Assembly (NCBI RefSeq): GCF_013149295.1 | Contig: NZ_JABGCB010000013.1 | Coordinates: forward strand, 1-64,000 | DNA: 64,000 nt | Direction: 5' to 3' | From: Novosphingobium sp. SG751A | GTDB taxonomy: Bacteria; Pseudomonadota; Alphaproteobacteria; Sphingomonadales; Sphingomonadaceae | Part shown: in pieces, positions 42,480-51,016 of the stretch | Numbering within the stretch: position 1 is the stretch's first letter | How the letters are laid out: every line of letters begins with the position of its first letter | Notes under the pieces: model-generated | Database searches by the model: none | Seen by the model: only the letters and a program-made list of their open reading frames with translations | Told to the model about the DNA's origin: nothing | Translations under genes and position numbers: made by a program

Positions 42480-43400
42480 TTAGACTTCGACCATGCGCAA
42501 AGGTCGGTTCCACTGGCGCAACTGAGCCTCCACCATTTTGAGCAGGCGCGCGGGCGCACCCTCCAATTGCCGCCCCGCGCGCAGGATCAGGCTGATCGTG
42601 GCGTCTTCCATCGCATCATCGGCAATCGCGATGCTGGCCAGTTCGCCGCTTTCCAATTCGCTCCACACCGACAATTGCGGCAGGATCGTCACCGCCGCCG
42701 CCCGCCGCACGGTTTCGCGCATCATATGGATCGAATTGGTGGTGATCACCGGCTCCAGATAGGTGTTGTGCCGCAGTTCGGCCCCCGCCAAAATCTGGCG
42801 CAGGCCGAAATGGCGCGGCGAGAGGCAAAGCGGGTGGCGCACCAGATCGGCCAGCGACACGCTGCTTTGCCCCGCCAGCGGATGGCCCGCCGCGACAATC
42901 GCCATCAAGGGCTGGGCGATGACCGAGCGGACATGGATCTTGATGTCATGCGGGGTCTGAAACACCAGCCCCATATGCGCCTCGTCATCCAGCACCTGCC
43001 GCACGATCTGCTGGGATGAATTGACCGAGAGGTCGAGATGGATCTGGGGATTGGAGGTGGTGAAACTGGCGATCATGTCGGTAAAACCGCTGCCCAGAAA
43101 GCCTTCGCCCACGGCCAGCACGGCATGGCCGCTTTTCACCGAGCGCAATTCTTCCAGCTTGGCGCGCAAAGCCTCGCGGTCGGCCACCTGGTTGCGGTAA
43201 TGGGCGATCACGATCTCGCCCGCATGTGTCAACCGCACCCCGCGCCGCCCCTTCTCGATCAGGGCCAGCCCATAGCTTTCCTCAAGCTGAGCGATCTGGC
43301 GGCTGATAGAGGAGGCCGCGACATTGAGCCTATCGCTGGCCGCGCGCATCGAGCCTGCGTTGAGCGCTTCTAGCAGATAGCGCAAACCCGTTTCCGACAT
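42480..43400 (-). CDS. LysR-family regulator of the imino-acid cluster
   Basis: A 306-residue LysR protein; the helix-turn-helix lies at about residues 5-60 (LRYLLEALNAGSMRAASDRLNVAASSISRQIAQLEE, given by position) and the effector domain includes VSVNSSQQ-like and LSPRHFGLRQIL segments. The start at 43400 (MSETGLRYLL) fits the family; upstream in-frame ATGs extend across the promoter. It sits between the symporter operon (same strand, downstream) and the divergent lyase/dehydrogenase operon, both preceded by GTTGC-N7-GCAAC-type boxes, so it is the best candidate for their regulator. Confidence 0.9.
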   Translation of the reverse strand: MSETGLRYLLEALNAGSMRAASDRLNVAASSISRQIAQLEESYGLALIEKGRRGVRLTHAGEIVIAHYRNQVADREALRAKLEELRSVKSGHAVLAVGEGFLGSGFTDMIASFTTSNPQIHLDLSVNSSQQIVRQVLDDEAHMGLVFQTPHDIKIHVRSVIAQPLMAIVAAGHPLAGQSSVSLADLVRHPLCLSPRHFGLRQILAGAELRHNTYLEPVITTNSIHMMRETVRRAAAVTILPQLSVWSELESGELASIAIADDAMEDATISLILRAGRQLEGAPARLLKMVEAQLRQWNRPLRMVEV

Positions 43401-43449
43401 TCGACAAGCCCCCATTGTTCTTTGCAAACCCGGCATCAACTTGCCCGAG

Positions 43450-43466
43450 TTTGCGCCCAGCGCAAC
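43450..43466. promoter_or_regulatory. LysR-type box, copy 2
   Basis: TTTGC at 43450-43454 and GCAAC at 43462-43466 with seven bases between; one mismatch to the other copies. It lies between the LysR gene (start 43400) and the lyase gene (start 43581). TTGACA at 43471-43476 is a possible -35 for the rightward operon. Confidence 0.65.
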
Positions 43467-43580
43467 AACTTTGACAAAAGAGCGCCATTGCCTGCGCATA
43501 TGGGGGATGCCAGATCAGGCCGTCCCCCGTCGGGCAAAGCGGTCATTCGCATCGCTTTTCCGGATGAAAACGAGGCATGA

Positions 43581-44507
43581 ATGGCAAGTATCAAACGTGA
43601 TCGCGTGAACTGGCAGGGCTATCTTCCGGCCATCACAACCCCCTTTTCCGCCGATGGCGCGCTGGATGAGGCGGGCCTTGGCCGCCTGCTGGAATGGCTG
43701 CACGGCGAAGGTATGCATGGGCTGGTTCTGGCCGGCACCACGGGCGAATGGACCAGCATGAGCGCGGCCGAACGCGCCCGCCTGTTTGCCCTGACCGGTG
43801 CGCAGATGAACGGCAAGCTGCCCCTGATCGCGGGCTGCTCCAGCTTTACCGCGACCGAGAGCATCGCCTTTGCCCGCCATGCGGCGCAGGCCGGATTTGA
43901 CGGCGTGCTGTTGACGCCCCCGCCCTATATCCGGCCCCGCGCCGATGAAATCGTGGGTTTTTATGAAACGGTCAGCGCGGCCATCGACCTGCCCATCTGC
44001 GTGTATAACTGGCCGCCGGGCACGGGCATCGACATGGATCTCGACCTGCTCTCGCGCCTTGCCGACATCGAAGGCGTGGTGGCGATCAAGCAATCCTCCT
44101 CCTCCTTCGAGCGCTTTGTCGAAACCTTCTTTGCGCTGAAGGACAAGGTGCGCGTGTTCGGTTTCCCCATGAACGAGATCGGCCTGACGATGCTGCGCGT
44201 GCATGGCGGAGACGGCACGATGGGCGCGGGCGGCGTGCTGGGGCGCTATCAGCCGGGCTTTTACGATGCCTTCTGGGCGGGCGATCTGGATGGCGCGCGC
44301 GCCTGCGGAGCCAAGGACCGCGTGCTGATGCGCGAATGGTACACGCCTGAACTGGTGGGCCGCTTCGGCTCGGGCCCGGCCATCCTCAAGGCCGCGCTCG
44401 ATGCGCAGGGTCTGCCCGGCGGTCCGGTGCGCGCTCCTTTGCTGCCCGTCAGCGATATGGCGCGCGAAGAGATTGCCCAAACGCTGCGAAAGCTGCAAAT
44501 CCTGTGA
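43581..44507 (+). CDS. DapA-family (dihydrodipicolinate synthase-like) lyase/deaminase
   Basis: A 308-residue class I aldolase-fold enzyme. LAGTTGEWTSM, the tyrosine in VYNWPPGTG and the Schiff-base lysine in VVAIKQSSSS are in place. It could be an aldolase, a synthase, or a deaminase of the 1-pyrroline-4-hydroxy-2-carboxylate type; the last would fit the three-subunit imino-acid dehydrogenase that follows, as in hydroxyproline catabolism. No hydroxyproline epimerase is in the window, so this remains open. GAGG lies seven bases before the ATG. First gene of a four-gene operon. Confidence 0.85.
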   Translation: MASIKRDRVNWQGYLPAITTPFSADGALDEAGLGRLLEWLHGEGMHGLVLAGTTGEWTSMSAAERARLFALTGAQMNGKLPLIAGCSSFTATESIAFARHAAQAGFDGVLLTPPPYIRPRADEIVGFYETVSAAIDLPICVYNWPPGTGIDMDLDLLSRLADIEGVVAIKQSSSSFERFVETFFALKDKVRVFGFPMNEIGLTMLRVHGGDGTMGAGGVLGRYQPGFYDAFWAGDLDGARACGAKDRVLMREWYTPELVGRFGSGPAILKAALDAQGLPGGPVRAPLLPVSDMAREEIAQTLRKLQIL

Positions 44508-44510
44508 TCC

Positions 44511-45698
44511 ATGACGCATGAAGTCCTGATCATCGGCGGGGGCCTGCTGGGCTGCGCGGCCGCGTGGCATCTGGCCCGCGCCGGTCTTGCCCCGCGCCTG
44601 ATCGAGGCGCGGGGCATCAATGCGGGCGCCTCGGGCCAGAACGCGGGATCGCTGCATTTCCAGATCGAACGGCGGTTTCTGGAGCCGGGCGCCAGCGGCC
44701 AGGGCGCCGACATCGTGCGCCTCAACCGTCTGGCCATCGAGGAATGGGCGGGGCTGGAAGAACAACTGTCCCGCCCGCTCGACATTCACATGCATGGCGG
44801 GCTGATGCTGGCCGAGAGCGAAGCGGATCTCGCGCTGCTCGCCTCGAAAGTGGCGCGGGAAAACGAGCTGGGGCTGCCTACGCAATTGCTGTCGGGGGCC
44901 GAGGCGCGCGATCTGGTGCCGCGCCTTGCCCCCCATGTCTGCGGCGCGGCATGGCTGGCGCGCGAGGGCCACGCCAATCCGCGCATTCTGGCTGACGCCT
45001 TTGCCCATGCCGCAAGGGCATCGGGCGCGGTGATCGAAACTGACAGCCGCCTGCTCGACCTGCACCGCGATGGCCATGGCTGGCAGGCGACCATCGAGCA
45101 AGCAGGCCAGATCAGCACCGCCCGCGCGCGCCACGTCATTCTGGCCACCGGCCATTGGACCGCGCGGATCGCGGCGCGCATGGGGCTGAACATCCCGCTC
45201 TATCTGGCCCCTCTGATGATGAGCGTGACGGACCGAACGGCGCCTTTCCTGCCCTATCTGATCCAGCATGTCGGCAAAAGGCTGTCGATGAAGCAGACCG
45301 ATGACGGCAATATGGTAATCGGCGGCGGCTGGGCCTCGGCCCCGCAGAGGATGGCCGACGGCATGCCGGATCTGGATGCGCCACCCCATCTGGTGCCCGA
45401 CAATCTGCGCGCCAATCTGGCGGTGGCGGCGAGCGTTTTGCCCTGTCTGCGCGGGCGCAGCCTGATCCGCAGTTGGACCGGCATGACCTGTATTTCCGCC
45501 GATCAACTGCCCGTCGTGGGGCAGGTGCCTGCCGCCCCCGGCCTCTATATCGCGGCGGGCGGGTCGATGTTCACGCTGGGGCCGCTGTTGGCGCGGATGT
45601 TGGCGCGCAGCATTATCGAACGTGCCATGCCCGAAGAGATCGCCCTGTTCAGCGCCGCCCGCTTTGCCCATCTCAACGCCTTTGTGGTGCCGTCATGA
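44511..45698 (+). CDS. FAD-dependent amino/imino-acid dehydrogenase subunit (DAO fold)
   Basis: A 395-residue flavoprotein of the glycine/D-amino-acid oxidase fold. The dinucleotide motif is IIGGGLLGCAAAWHLAR (residues 6-22) with ARGINAGASGQNAGSLH following; the C-terminal AAGGSMFTLGPLLARMLA closes the FAD domain. With the next two genes it forms a heteromeric dehydrogenase like D-hydroxyproline dehydrogenase or the HcnABC-type enzymes, passing electrons to the respiratory chain. It starts three bases after the lyase stop and overlaps the ferredoxin-like gene (ATGA). Confidence 0.9.
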   Translation: MTHEVLIIGGGLLGCAAAWHLARAGLAPRLIEARGINAGASGQNAGSLHFQIERRFLEPGASGQGADIVRLNRLAIEEWAGLEEQLSRPLDIHMHGGLMLAESEADLALLASKVARENELGLPTQLLSGAEARDLVPRLAPHVCGAAWLAREGHANPRILADAFAHAARASGAVIETDSRLLDLHRDGHGWQATIEQAGQISTARARHVILATGHWTARIAARMGLNIPLYLAPLMMSVTDRTAPFLPYLIQHVGKRLSMKQTDDGNMVIGGGWASAPQRMADGMPDLDAPPHLVPDNLRANLAVAASVLPCLRGRSLIRSWTGMTCISADQLPVVGQVPAAPGLYIAAGGSMFTLGPLLARMLARSIIERAMPEEIALFSAARFAHLNAFVVPS

Positions 45699-45988
45699 GC
45701 AGGATTGCCGACGGCGTGACCCGCCCCGCGCCCATAACCGTCGAGATTGATGGCGCGATGGTCCCGGCCCATCCGGGCGAGACGCTGGCCGCCGTGATGA
45801 TAGCCGCCGGAGCCTACCGAATGCGCGACGACCGTTCCGGCGCCCCGCGCGGCCTGTTGTGCAACATGGGTACGTGTAGTGAATGTTTCGTATGGATCGC
45901 CATGGATGGCGCCTGGCGGCGCCGCCGCGCCTGCCTGACCCTTGTCTCCGAAGGTCTGTGTATCGCCACACAGGAAGGCCAACCATGA
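45695..45988 (+). CDS. Small (2Fe-2S) subunit of the dehydrogenase
   Basis: A 97-residue protein with the ferredoxin-fold cysteine pattern C-N-M-G-T-C-S-E-C and a fourth cysteine in RRACLT, matching HcnA-type small subunits. It binds one [2Fe-2S] cluster and links the two flavin subunits. The start at 45695 is the ATG overlapping the previous stop; a longer frame upstream is the wrong phase of the flavoprotein gene. Its own stop overlaps the next ATG. Confidence 0.9.
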   Translation: MSRIADGVTRPAPITVEIDGAMVPAHPGETLAAVMIAAGAYRMRDDRSGAPRGLLCNMGTCSECFVWIAMDGAWRRRRACLTLVSEGLCIATQEGQP

Positions 45989-47352
45989 TCGACATTGCCA
46001 TCATCGGCGGCGGCCCCGCCGGACAAGCAGCCGCGCGCCAGACGCTGGGCGCCGGCCTCTCCACCACGATGATCGACGAACAGGCCCGCCCCGGCGGCCA
46101 GATCCTGCGCCAGCCCCCTGCCGCTTTCGCCGTCAAGGGCTGGATGGCGGGCCGCCTCTATCGCCCGCTGCGCCGCCTGCTCGCCCAGACCGAGGCGGAC
46201 ATACGGCTCGACTGGCGCGGGGGTACCAGCGTGGCCGGGATCGAGCGGATCGAGGATCATTTCCGCCTGACGCTTTCGGGCGCGCATGGCGGCACGCTGC
46301 TGGCGCGGCGGGTGCTGATCGCGGCGGGGTGCTATGACATGCCGGTGGCGATGCCGGGCTGGACCCTGCCCGGCGTGATGAGCGCGGGCGCGGTGCAGAC
46401 CCTGCTCAAATCGCAGCAAGTGGTGGCGGGCCAGCCCATCGTCCTGCTGGGCAGTCATCCCTTGCTGCTTGTTCTGGCCACGCAATTGCTGGACGCGGGG
46501 GCCGAAGTTGCTGCGGTGCTGATGCCGCAGACCTATGGCCGGATGGCGCGGGCGGTCCTGCCCTATTTGGCGGGCGCGATATTCACGCCGGGCCCGTTGA
46601 TCGCGGCGGGGGCTGCCATGGCGCGCCTGCGCCGGGCGGGGGTGCCGATGATGATGGGCGCTCGCCCCATCGGCTTTACCGGCGATGGGCGGCTGGAGGC
46701 GGTCGATTACGCATGGCGCGGTCAGGTCCAACGGATCGCAGCGCAGGCGGCGGCGGTGTCCTACGGCTTCCTGCCGCAATCGGATCTGCCACGTCAGATC
46801 GGGGCGGCGGTGCGCTGGGCACGGCCTGCGGGCGGATGGGAAACGGTTTGCGACGGGGCGATGCGCTCCTCTATCCCCGGCCTCTATGTCGCGGGGGAAA
46901 CCACCGGTGTTGCGGGCGCGGATGCTGCCATGGCCGAGGGCGAGATCGCCGGGATCGCCATGGCGCTGGACGCGGGCGTCCGGCCCCCATCCGGCATGGC
47001 GCGCGCGCAGGCAAGGCGGGCAAGGTTGCAACCCTTCATCGACCTGCTGCGCGCGGCGGCCGATCCGGGCGAAGTCTGGCCGCAGGCGACGCCCGAAACG
47101 CTGCTGTGCCGATGCGAGGATATTTCCGTAGCGCAGGTCGAGGCGACGATGGCCCAGCTTTCACCCATGGCCGATGCCTCGGCGGTCAAACATCGCTGCC
47201 GGATCGGCATGGGTCTGTGTCAGGGGCGGTCGTGCGAACATGCGCTGGTGCGCCGTATCGCCGCCGCGCGGGGATGTGATCCCGATGCAGTCACCCCGTT
47301 CCGCATGCGGTTTCCCGCGCGGCCCATACCGATCGATGAGATCATCGGTTAA
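45985..47352 (+). CDS. FAD/NAD(P)-type dehydrogenase subunit with BFD-like iron-sulfur domain
   Basis: A 455-residue HcnB-like subunit. The N-terminal dinucleotide fold is IIGGGPAGQAAARQTLGAG with DEQARPGGQILR; a second nucleotide-binding fold is present around residue 150. GLYVAGETTGVAGADAAMAEGEIAG closes the FAD site. The C-terminus is a BFD-like [2Fe-2S] domain with CRCEDIS and later C-R-I-G-M-G-L-C-Q-G-R-S-C. Together with the flavoprotein and the small subunit it makes an amino/imino-acid dehydrogenase. The start at 45985 overlaps the previous stop. Confidence 0.9.
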   Translation: MIDIAIIGGGPAGQAAARQTLGAGLSTTMIDEQARPGGQILRQPPAAFAVKGWMAGRLYRPLRRLLAQTEADIRLDWRGGTSVAGIERIEDHFRLTLSGAHGGTLLARRVLIAAGCYDMPVAMPGWTLPGVMSAGAVQTLLKSQQVVAGQPIVLLGSHPLLLVLATQLLDAGAEVAAVLMPQTYGRMARAVLPYLAGAIFTPGPLIAAGAAMARLRRAGVPMMMGARPIGFTGDGRLEAVDYAWRGQVQRIAAQAAAVSYGFLPQSDLPRQIGAAVRWARPAGGWETVCDGAMRSSIPGLYVAGETTGVAGADAAMAEGEIAGIAMALDAGVRPPSGMARAQARRARLQPFIDLLRAAADPGEVWPQATPETLLCRCEDISVAQVEATMAQLSPMADASAVKHRCRIGMGLCQGRSCEHALVRRIAAARGCDPDAVTPFRMRFPARPIPIDEIIG

Positions 47353-47354
47353 AC

Positions 47355-47371
47355 GTTGCGCCCATCGCAAC
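47355..47371. promoter_or_regulatory. LysR-type box, copy 3
   Basis: GTTGC at 47355-47359 and GCAAC at 47367-47371 with seven bases between, immediately after the dehydrogenase stop and 83 bases before the VOC gene. It indicates that the VOC-RidA pair has its own promoter under the same regulator. Confidence 0.7.
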
Positions 47372-47453
47372 AAGGACGTCCCGGCGATGTCATTGCTGCG
47401 CCTCGAACGCCTTGTCATCCTCGCCTCCTGAACCATTCACAGGAGCCGTCTGC

Positions 47454-47942
47454 ATGTCCGAGGCAATCCCTCCCCGCCCCGTTTTCGCTGCCGATCACGT
47501 GTCATGGACCGTGGCCGATGCCGATGCGGTGGCGCGCTTTTACATCGACGTGTTCGGCGCATCCGAATTGTTCCGCATGGGGCCGATCGACGCCGCCGAC
47601 ATTCCCCTCATGCCCGACGGGCGCGACTGGATGGCGGCGCATGTCAATGTGCCGGGCGCGCGGCTCACGCTCATCATGCTGCGGTTGACGCAGACGCTGA
47701 ATTTTCAACTGGTGCAATATGATAAGCCCGATCATCGCGGCACAGTCCTGCCGCGCAATTGCGATGCGGGCGGGCATCATCTGGGGCTGAGGGTCGATAA
47801 TGTCCCGGCGGCGGCGGCTTATCTGACCGCGCATGGCTGCACCGCGATGAACATCATCGAGATTTCCGAGGGGCCGCTGGCGGGCAAGAAGAACCTCTAT
47901 CTGCTCGACCCATGGGGCCATCAGCTTGAAATCGTGGACTGA
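47454..47942 (+). CDS. VOC-family protein
   Basis: A 162-residue vicinal-oxygen-chelate protein. AADHVSWTVADADAVARFYIDVFG provides the first His, HHLGLRVDNVPAAAAYL the second, and YLLDPWGHQLEIVD the glutamate, so a metal site is plausible. The family includes isomerases, lyases and dioxygenases; the reaction is unknown. AGGAG lies upstream of the ATG at 47454. It is followed by the RidA gene after 27 bases. Confidence 0.87.
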   Translation: MSEAIPPRPVFAADHVSWTVADADAVARFYIDVFGASELFRMGPIDAADIPLMPDGRDWMAAHVNVPGARLTLIMLRLTQTLNFQLVQYDKPDHRGTVLPRNCDAGGHHLGLRVDNVPAAAAYLTAHGCTAMNIIEISEGPLAGKKNLYLLDPWGHQLEIVD

Positions 47943-47969
47943 ACCTTCTTCTCACAACAGGAAATCATC

Positions 47970-48380
47970 ATGACCGCAAAGCGTATCAACCCCGCTGCCC
48001 TTTACGAAAGCACCCGTTTCGGCTTTTCCCATGCCGCGCTGGATGAAGCCACCGGCACGCTCCATCTGGCCGGGCAAGTGGCGTGGGACAAGGATTACAA
48101 TGTCGTGGGCGGCGATGATCTGGCCGCGCAAACCCGTCAGGCGCTGGCCAATATCCGCACCGTTCTGGACGAGGCGGGCGCGGGGGTGGCCGATCTGCTG
48201 CGCCTGCGCACCCTGATCGTCAATTACGATATGTCCAAGTTGGAGGCTGTGGGCGGCGAACTGGCCGCCTTTTATGGCGATATTCTGCCCGCCCCTAACA
48301 CGATTGTCGGGGTTCAGGCGTTGGCCCTGCCCGATTTCCTGATCGAGATCGAGGCGGTGGCGGTGCTGCCCAAAGGCTGA
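47970..48380 (+). CDS. RidA-family enamine/imine deaminase
   Basis: A 136-residue RidA/YjgF-type protein with HLAGQVAWDKD, QTRQALANIRTVLDEAGAG and the C-terminal FLIEIEAVAVLP strand. The arginine usually needed for deaminase activity is in the LLRLRTLIVNYD region. RidA proteins hydrolyse reactive 2-imino acids, which the neighbouring dehydrogenase would produce, so the pairing is meaningful. AGGAAA precedes the ATG. A strong terminator follows directly. Confidence 0.88.
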   Translation: MTAKRINPAALYESTRFGFSHAALDEATGTLHLAGQVAWDKDYNVVGGDDLAAQTRQALANIRTVLDEAGAGVADLLRLRTLIVNYDMSKLEAVGGELAAFYGDILPAPNTIVGVQALALPDFLIEIEAVAVLPKG

Positions 48381-48386
48381 CACAAA

Positions 48387-48424
48387 GAAGGGCCGCTCCG
48401 GGTGGAGAGCGGCCCTTCCCGTTT
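48387..48424. terminator. Bidirectional terminator after RidA and GH3 genes
   Basis: GAAGGGCCGCTC at 48387-48398 pairs with GAGCGGCCCTTC at 48407-48418 around an 8-base loop, followed by CCGTTTT. It separates the rightward RidA gene from the convergent GH3 gene. Confidence 0.85.
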
Positions 48425-51003
48425 TAGCGCGACAGGTTTGCCGACAAAGGCAGGTCGCGCGAACTGTTGCCGATAAACACCCGCATGGTTCCGGCCGGAA
48501 CCTTCCACGCATGGGCCTTGTCATCCCACACCGACAGATCACGCCGCGTCAGGGCGAAACTGACCTCGCGCCCCTCACCCGGCGCCAGTTCGACGCGGGC
48601 AAAGCCTTTCAACTGGCGCGGCGGTTCGCCTGCGGCGGCGGGCATGGCCAGATAGAGCTGGGCCACCTCGGCCCCCGCCCGCGCGCCAAGATTGCGGACC
48701 TGCGCGCGCACCTGCCAGCCATCGCCCCGGCGCGTGGTCTTGATCCCGGAAAAGCCGAAGTGGGTATAGGACAGGCCAAAGCCAAAGGGATAAAGCGGGG
48801 TCAGCCCTTTGGCATCATACCAGCGATAGCCCACCAACAAGCCCTCGCTATATTCGGCCCTCGTACCCTTGCCCGGATAGCGCGCGGGGCCATCGGCAGG
48901 CCCATGCAGCTCGTCGACGGGGAAGGTGACGGTCAGCTTGCCCGAGGGATTGGCCGCCCCGGTCAGCAGGCGCGCGATGGCGGGAGCCGCCACCTCGCCC
49001 GGATACCAGCCCGCGATGATGCCCGCCACCTTGTCGCGCCATGGCATCAAGACCGGGCCAGCGGTATGCATCACCACCACAGTGTGCGGATTGGCCTTGG
49101 CCACCGCCTCGATCAACGCATCCTGATCGCCGGGCAGGCGCAGATCGGTGCGGTCGGCGCCTTCAGACACGTGATCGGCCACGAACACCACCGCGACATC
49201 GGCCTTGGCCGCCGCCGTAACGGCCTCCTCGATCAGGCGAGGATCGGGCGCCTGCCACCCCACGCGCAATTCGGGCGGCGAGAGGGTGGGAGCAGTCGAA
49301 TAATCCAGCTCGAACGAGACCGGCTTGCCTGCCTCCAGCGCAATCGTGCCATGGGTGGTCAGGCGGAAATTCTGCTTGGGCGTATAGGCCACCTCGCGCC
49401 CATCGATGCGCAGGCGGATTTCTCCCCCGCCACTCAGCGAAAAGCGGTAAGTGCCGCTGGCCGGGGGCACCAAAGTGCCGCGCCAGCGCGCGGAAAAGAT
49501 GCTGCCCAGTTCCTTGGTGCCGGCCTGCTCATAATCAATCGTGGCTTCGGCGCGGGTCAGAGCAGGCTTGCCGGAAAAATCGGGCGAGGCATAATAGGTG
49601 GCCGTCAGATCGCGCAGGGCCGAGGCCGGGATCGCTGGCAAGGGCGCAATGCCCAGTGTGCCGGGCGAATAATCAACGGCAACACCGGGCAGCGCCGCCC
49701 GGATCGCGGCCAGCGGAGCCACGGGCTTGATCTCGTCATTCTTGACAAAGCCGCCATAGCGCTCGGTGGTCTGGACATGCTCGCCCGCATCGTCGCCGAT
49801 GATCGCCACGCGCGCCAGACCGGGGCCAAGAGGCAGGACCCCGCCCTGATTGCGCAGCAGCACGCTGCCCTCTTCTGCGATCCGTTGCGAAAGCGCGAGA
49901 TGGGCGGGAGAGCGGGCCGGGGCATCGGCATCGCCCTTGACCGGACGGTCGATCACGCCCAGCCGGAACATCGGCGTCAGAATATGGCGCAGCAGATTGT
50001 CGATATCGCCGCCCGTCACCTCGCCATCGGCCAGCGCCTTGCGCAAGGGCGGGCCATAGAATTCGGCGAAACCAAAGGGGCTGGGTCCGCCGGGCATGGA
50101 AATGTCCATCCCGGCTTTCACGCTGGCCACGGTGCTGCGATGGGCGAAATACCAGTCAGAGACGACGAAGCCGTCAAAGCCCCAGCCGCGCAACTGGTCG
50201 AGCGCCGCCTTGTTTTCGCAGGCATAGGTGCCGTTGAAGCGGTTATAGGCGCACATCACCGATCCCGCCCCGGCGCGGCGCACCACCGCCTCGAAGGCGG
50301 GGAAATAGATCTCGTTCAGCGCACGCTCGCCAACGCGCGCATCGACCGCCTCATAGGCGGGCGCATCGCCAAGGCGCAGCCATTCCTGATTGTTGGCGGC
50401 AAAATGCTTGGGCGTGGCCAGCACGCCCTGCGCCTGAATGCCAGCCGTGATCGCCGTGCCGCCGACGGCCGTCAGATAGGGGTCCTCGCTCAGCGTTTCA
50501 GCAATCCGTCCCCATTTGGGCGTGCGGATGATGTTGATCGTGGGGGCCAGAACGACATTGCGCCCCTTGGCCGCATGTTCGCGGCCCAGCGCGGCGCCAA
50601 ATTCCCGCATCAGCTCCGCATCCCATGTGCTGGCAGTCATCAAGGGGGCGGGAAATTGCGTCACCCCTACCATGCCATTGCCCACGCCCGCCGGGCCATC
50701 GCCCATGCACAGCGCGGGCAGGCCCAGCCGGGGCAGGCCCGAAATATGCCCGACGCAGGGGTTCACCCCGGTGCCATTGCCATCCAGCACCGTATCGCCC
50801 TGAAGCAGGCCCAGTTTTTCATCCAGCGTCATGGCGGCAATCAGCAACCGGGCGCGTTCCGTCGGGTTGCGATGAACCTCCATCCACGGGCGCGCCGCGT
50901 CGGTGGTTTGCGCGCGAACATCCCCCCACCCCGCCGTTCCACAAAGCGCCGCCCCGGCCAGCAGGACAAGACGAAAGGATGAAACAACAGGATGGGAGAA
51001 CAT
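48424..51003 (-). CDS. Exported GH3 beta-glycosidase with PA14 domain
   Basis: An 859-residue glycoside hydrolase family 3 enzyme with a signal peptide (LVLLAGAALCGTAGW region). The N-terminal barrel carries the nucleophile Asp283 in VVSDWYFAH. A PA14-like carbohydrate-binding insert starts near RDLTATYYASPDFSG (about residues 460-600), then the C-terminal GH3 domain (GDQDALIEAVAKANPHTVVVMHTAGP) and a fibronectin-like end (GFARVELAPGEGREVSF). It removes terminal beta-linked sugars in the periplasm. It is 13 bases behind the TonB-receptor gene on the same strand. Motif evidence ties this operon to the imino-acid cluster, hinting at a glycosylated nitrogen compound. Confidence 0.93.
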   Translation of the reverse strand: MFSHPVVSSFRLVLLAGAALCGTAGWGDVRAQTTDAARPWMEVHRNPTERARLLIAAMTLDEKLGLLQGDTVLDGNGTGVNPCVGHISGLPRLGLPALCMGDGPAGVGNGMVGVTQFPAPLMTASTWDAELMREFGAALGREHAAKGRNVVLAPTINIIRTPKWGRIAETLSEDPYLTAVGGTAITAGIQAQGVLATPKHFAANNQEWLRLGDAPAYEAVDARVGERALNEIYFPAFEAVVRRAGAGSVMCAYNRFNGTYACENKAALDQLRGWGFDGFVVSDWYFAHRSTVASVKAGMDISMPGGPSPFGFAEFYGPPLRKALADGEVTGGDIDNLLRHILTPMFRLGVIDRPVKGDADAPARSPAHLALSQRIAEEGSVLLRNQGGVLPLGPGLARVAIIGDDAGEHVQTTERYGGFVKNDEIKPVAPLAAIRAALPGVAVDYSPGTLGIAPLPAIPASALRDLTATYYASPDFSGKPALTRAEATIDYEQAGTKELGSIFSARWRGTLVPPASGTYRFSLSGGGEIRLRIDGREVAYTPKQNFRLTTHGTIALEAGKPVSFELDYSTAPTLSPPELRVGWQAPDPRLIEEAVTAAAKADVAVVFVADHVSEGADRTDLRLPGDQDALIEAVAKANPHTVVVMHTAGPVLMPWRDKVAGIIAGWYPGEVAAPAIARLLTGAANPSGKLTVTFPVDELHGPADGPARYPGKGTRAEYSEGLLVGYRWYDAKGLTPLYPFGFGLSYTHFGFSGIKTTRRGDGWQVRAQVRNLGARAGAEVAQLYLAMPAAAGEPPRQLKGFARVELAPGEGREVSFALTRRDLSVWDDKAHAWKVPAGTMRVFIGNSSRDLPLSANLSR

Positions 51004-51016
51004 AGGTTTTACTCTT

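Noticed and set aside
45814..47031. Long - strand open frame opposite the dehydrogenase genes
   Set aside because: Antisense to three overlapping genes with clear cofactor motifs.
44511..47352. Hydrogen cyanide synthase (hcnABC)
   Set aside because: The three subunits share the HcnABC fold set, but the DapA-family lyase, RidA and symporter context fits an imino/amino-acid dehydrogenase better.
48511..50982. Long + strand open frame opposite the GH3 gene
   Set aside because: Antisense mirror of a clear glycoside hydrolase; no family features of its own. The same applies to the frames opposite the efflux genes (8423-9943, 11989-13944) and the TonB receptor (50903-53203).
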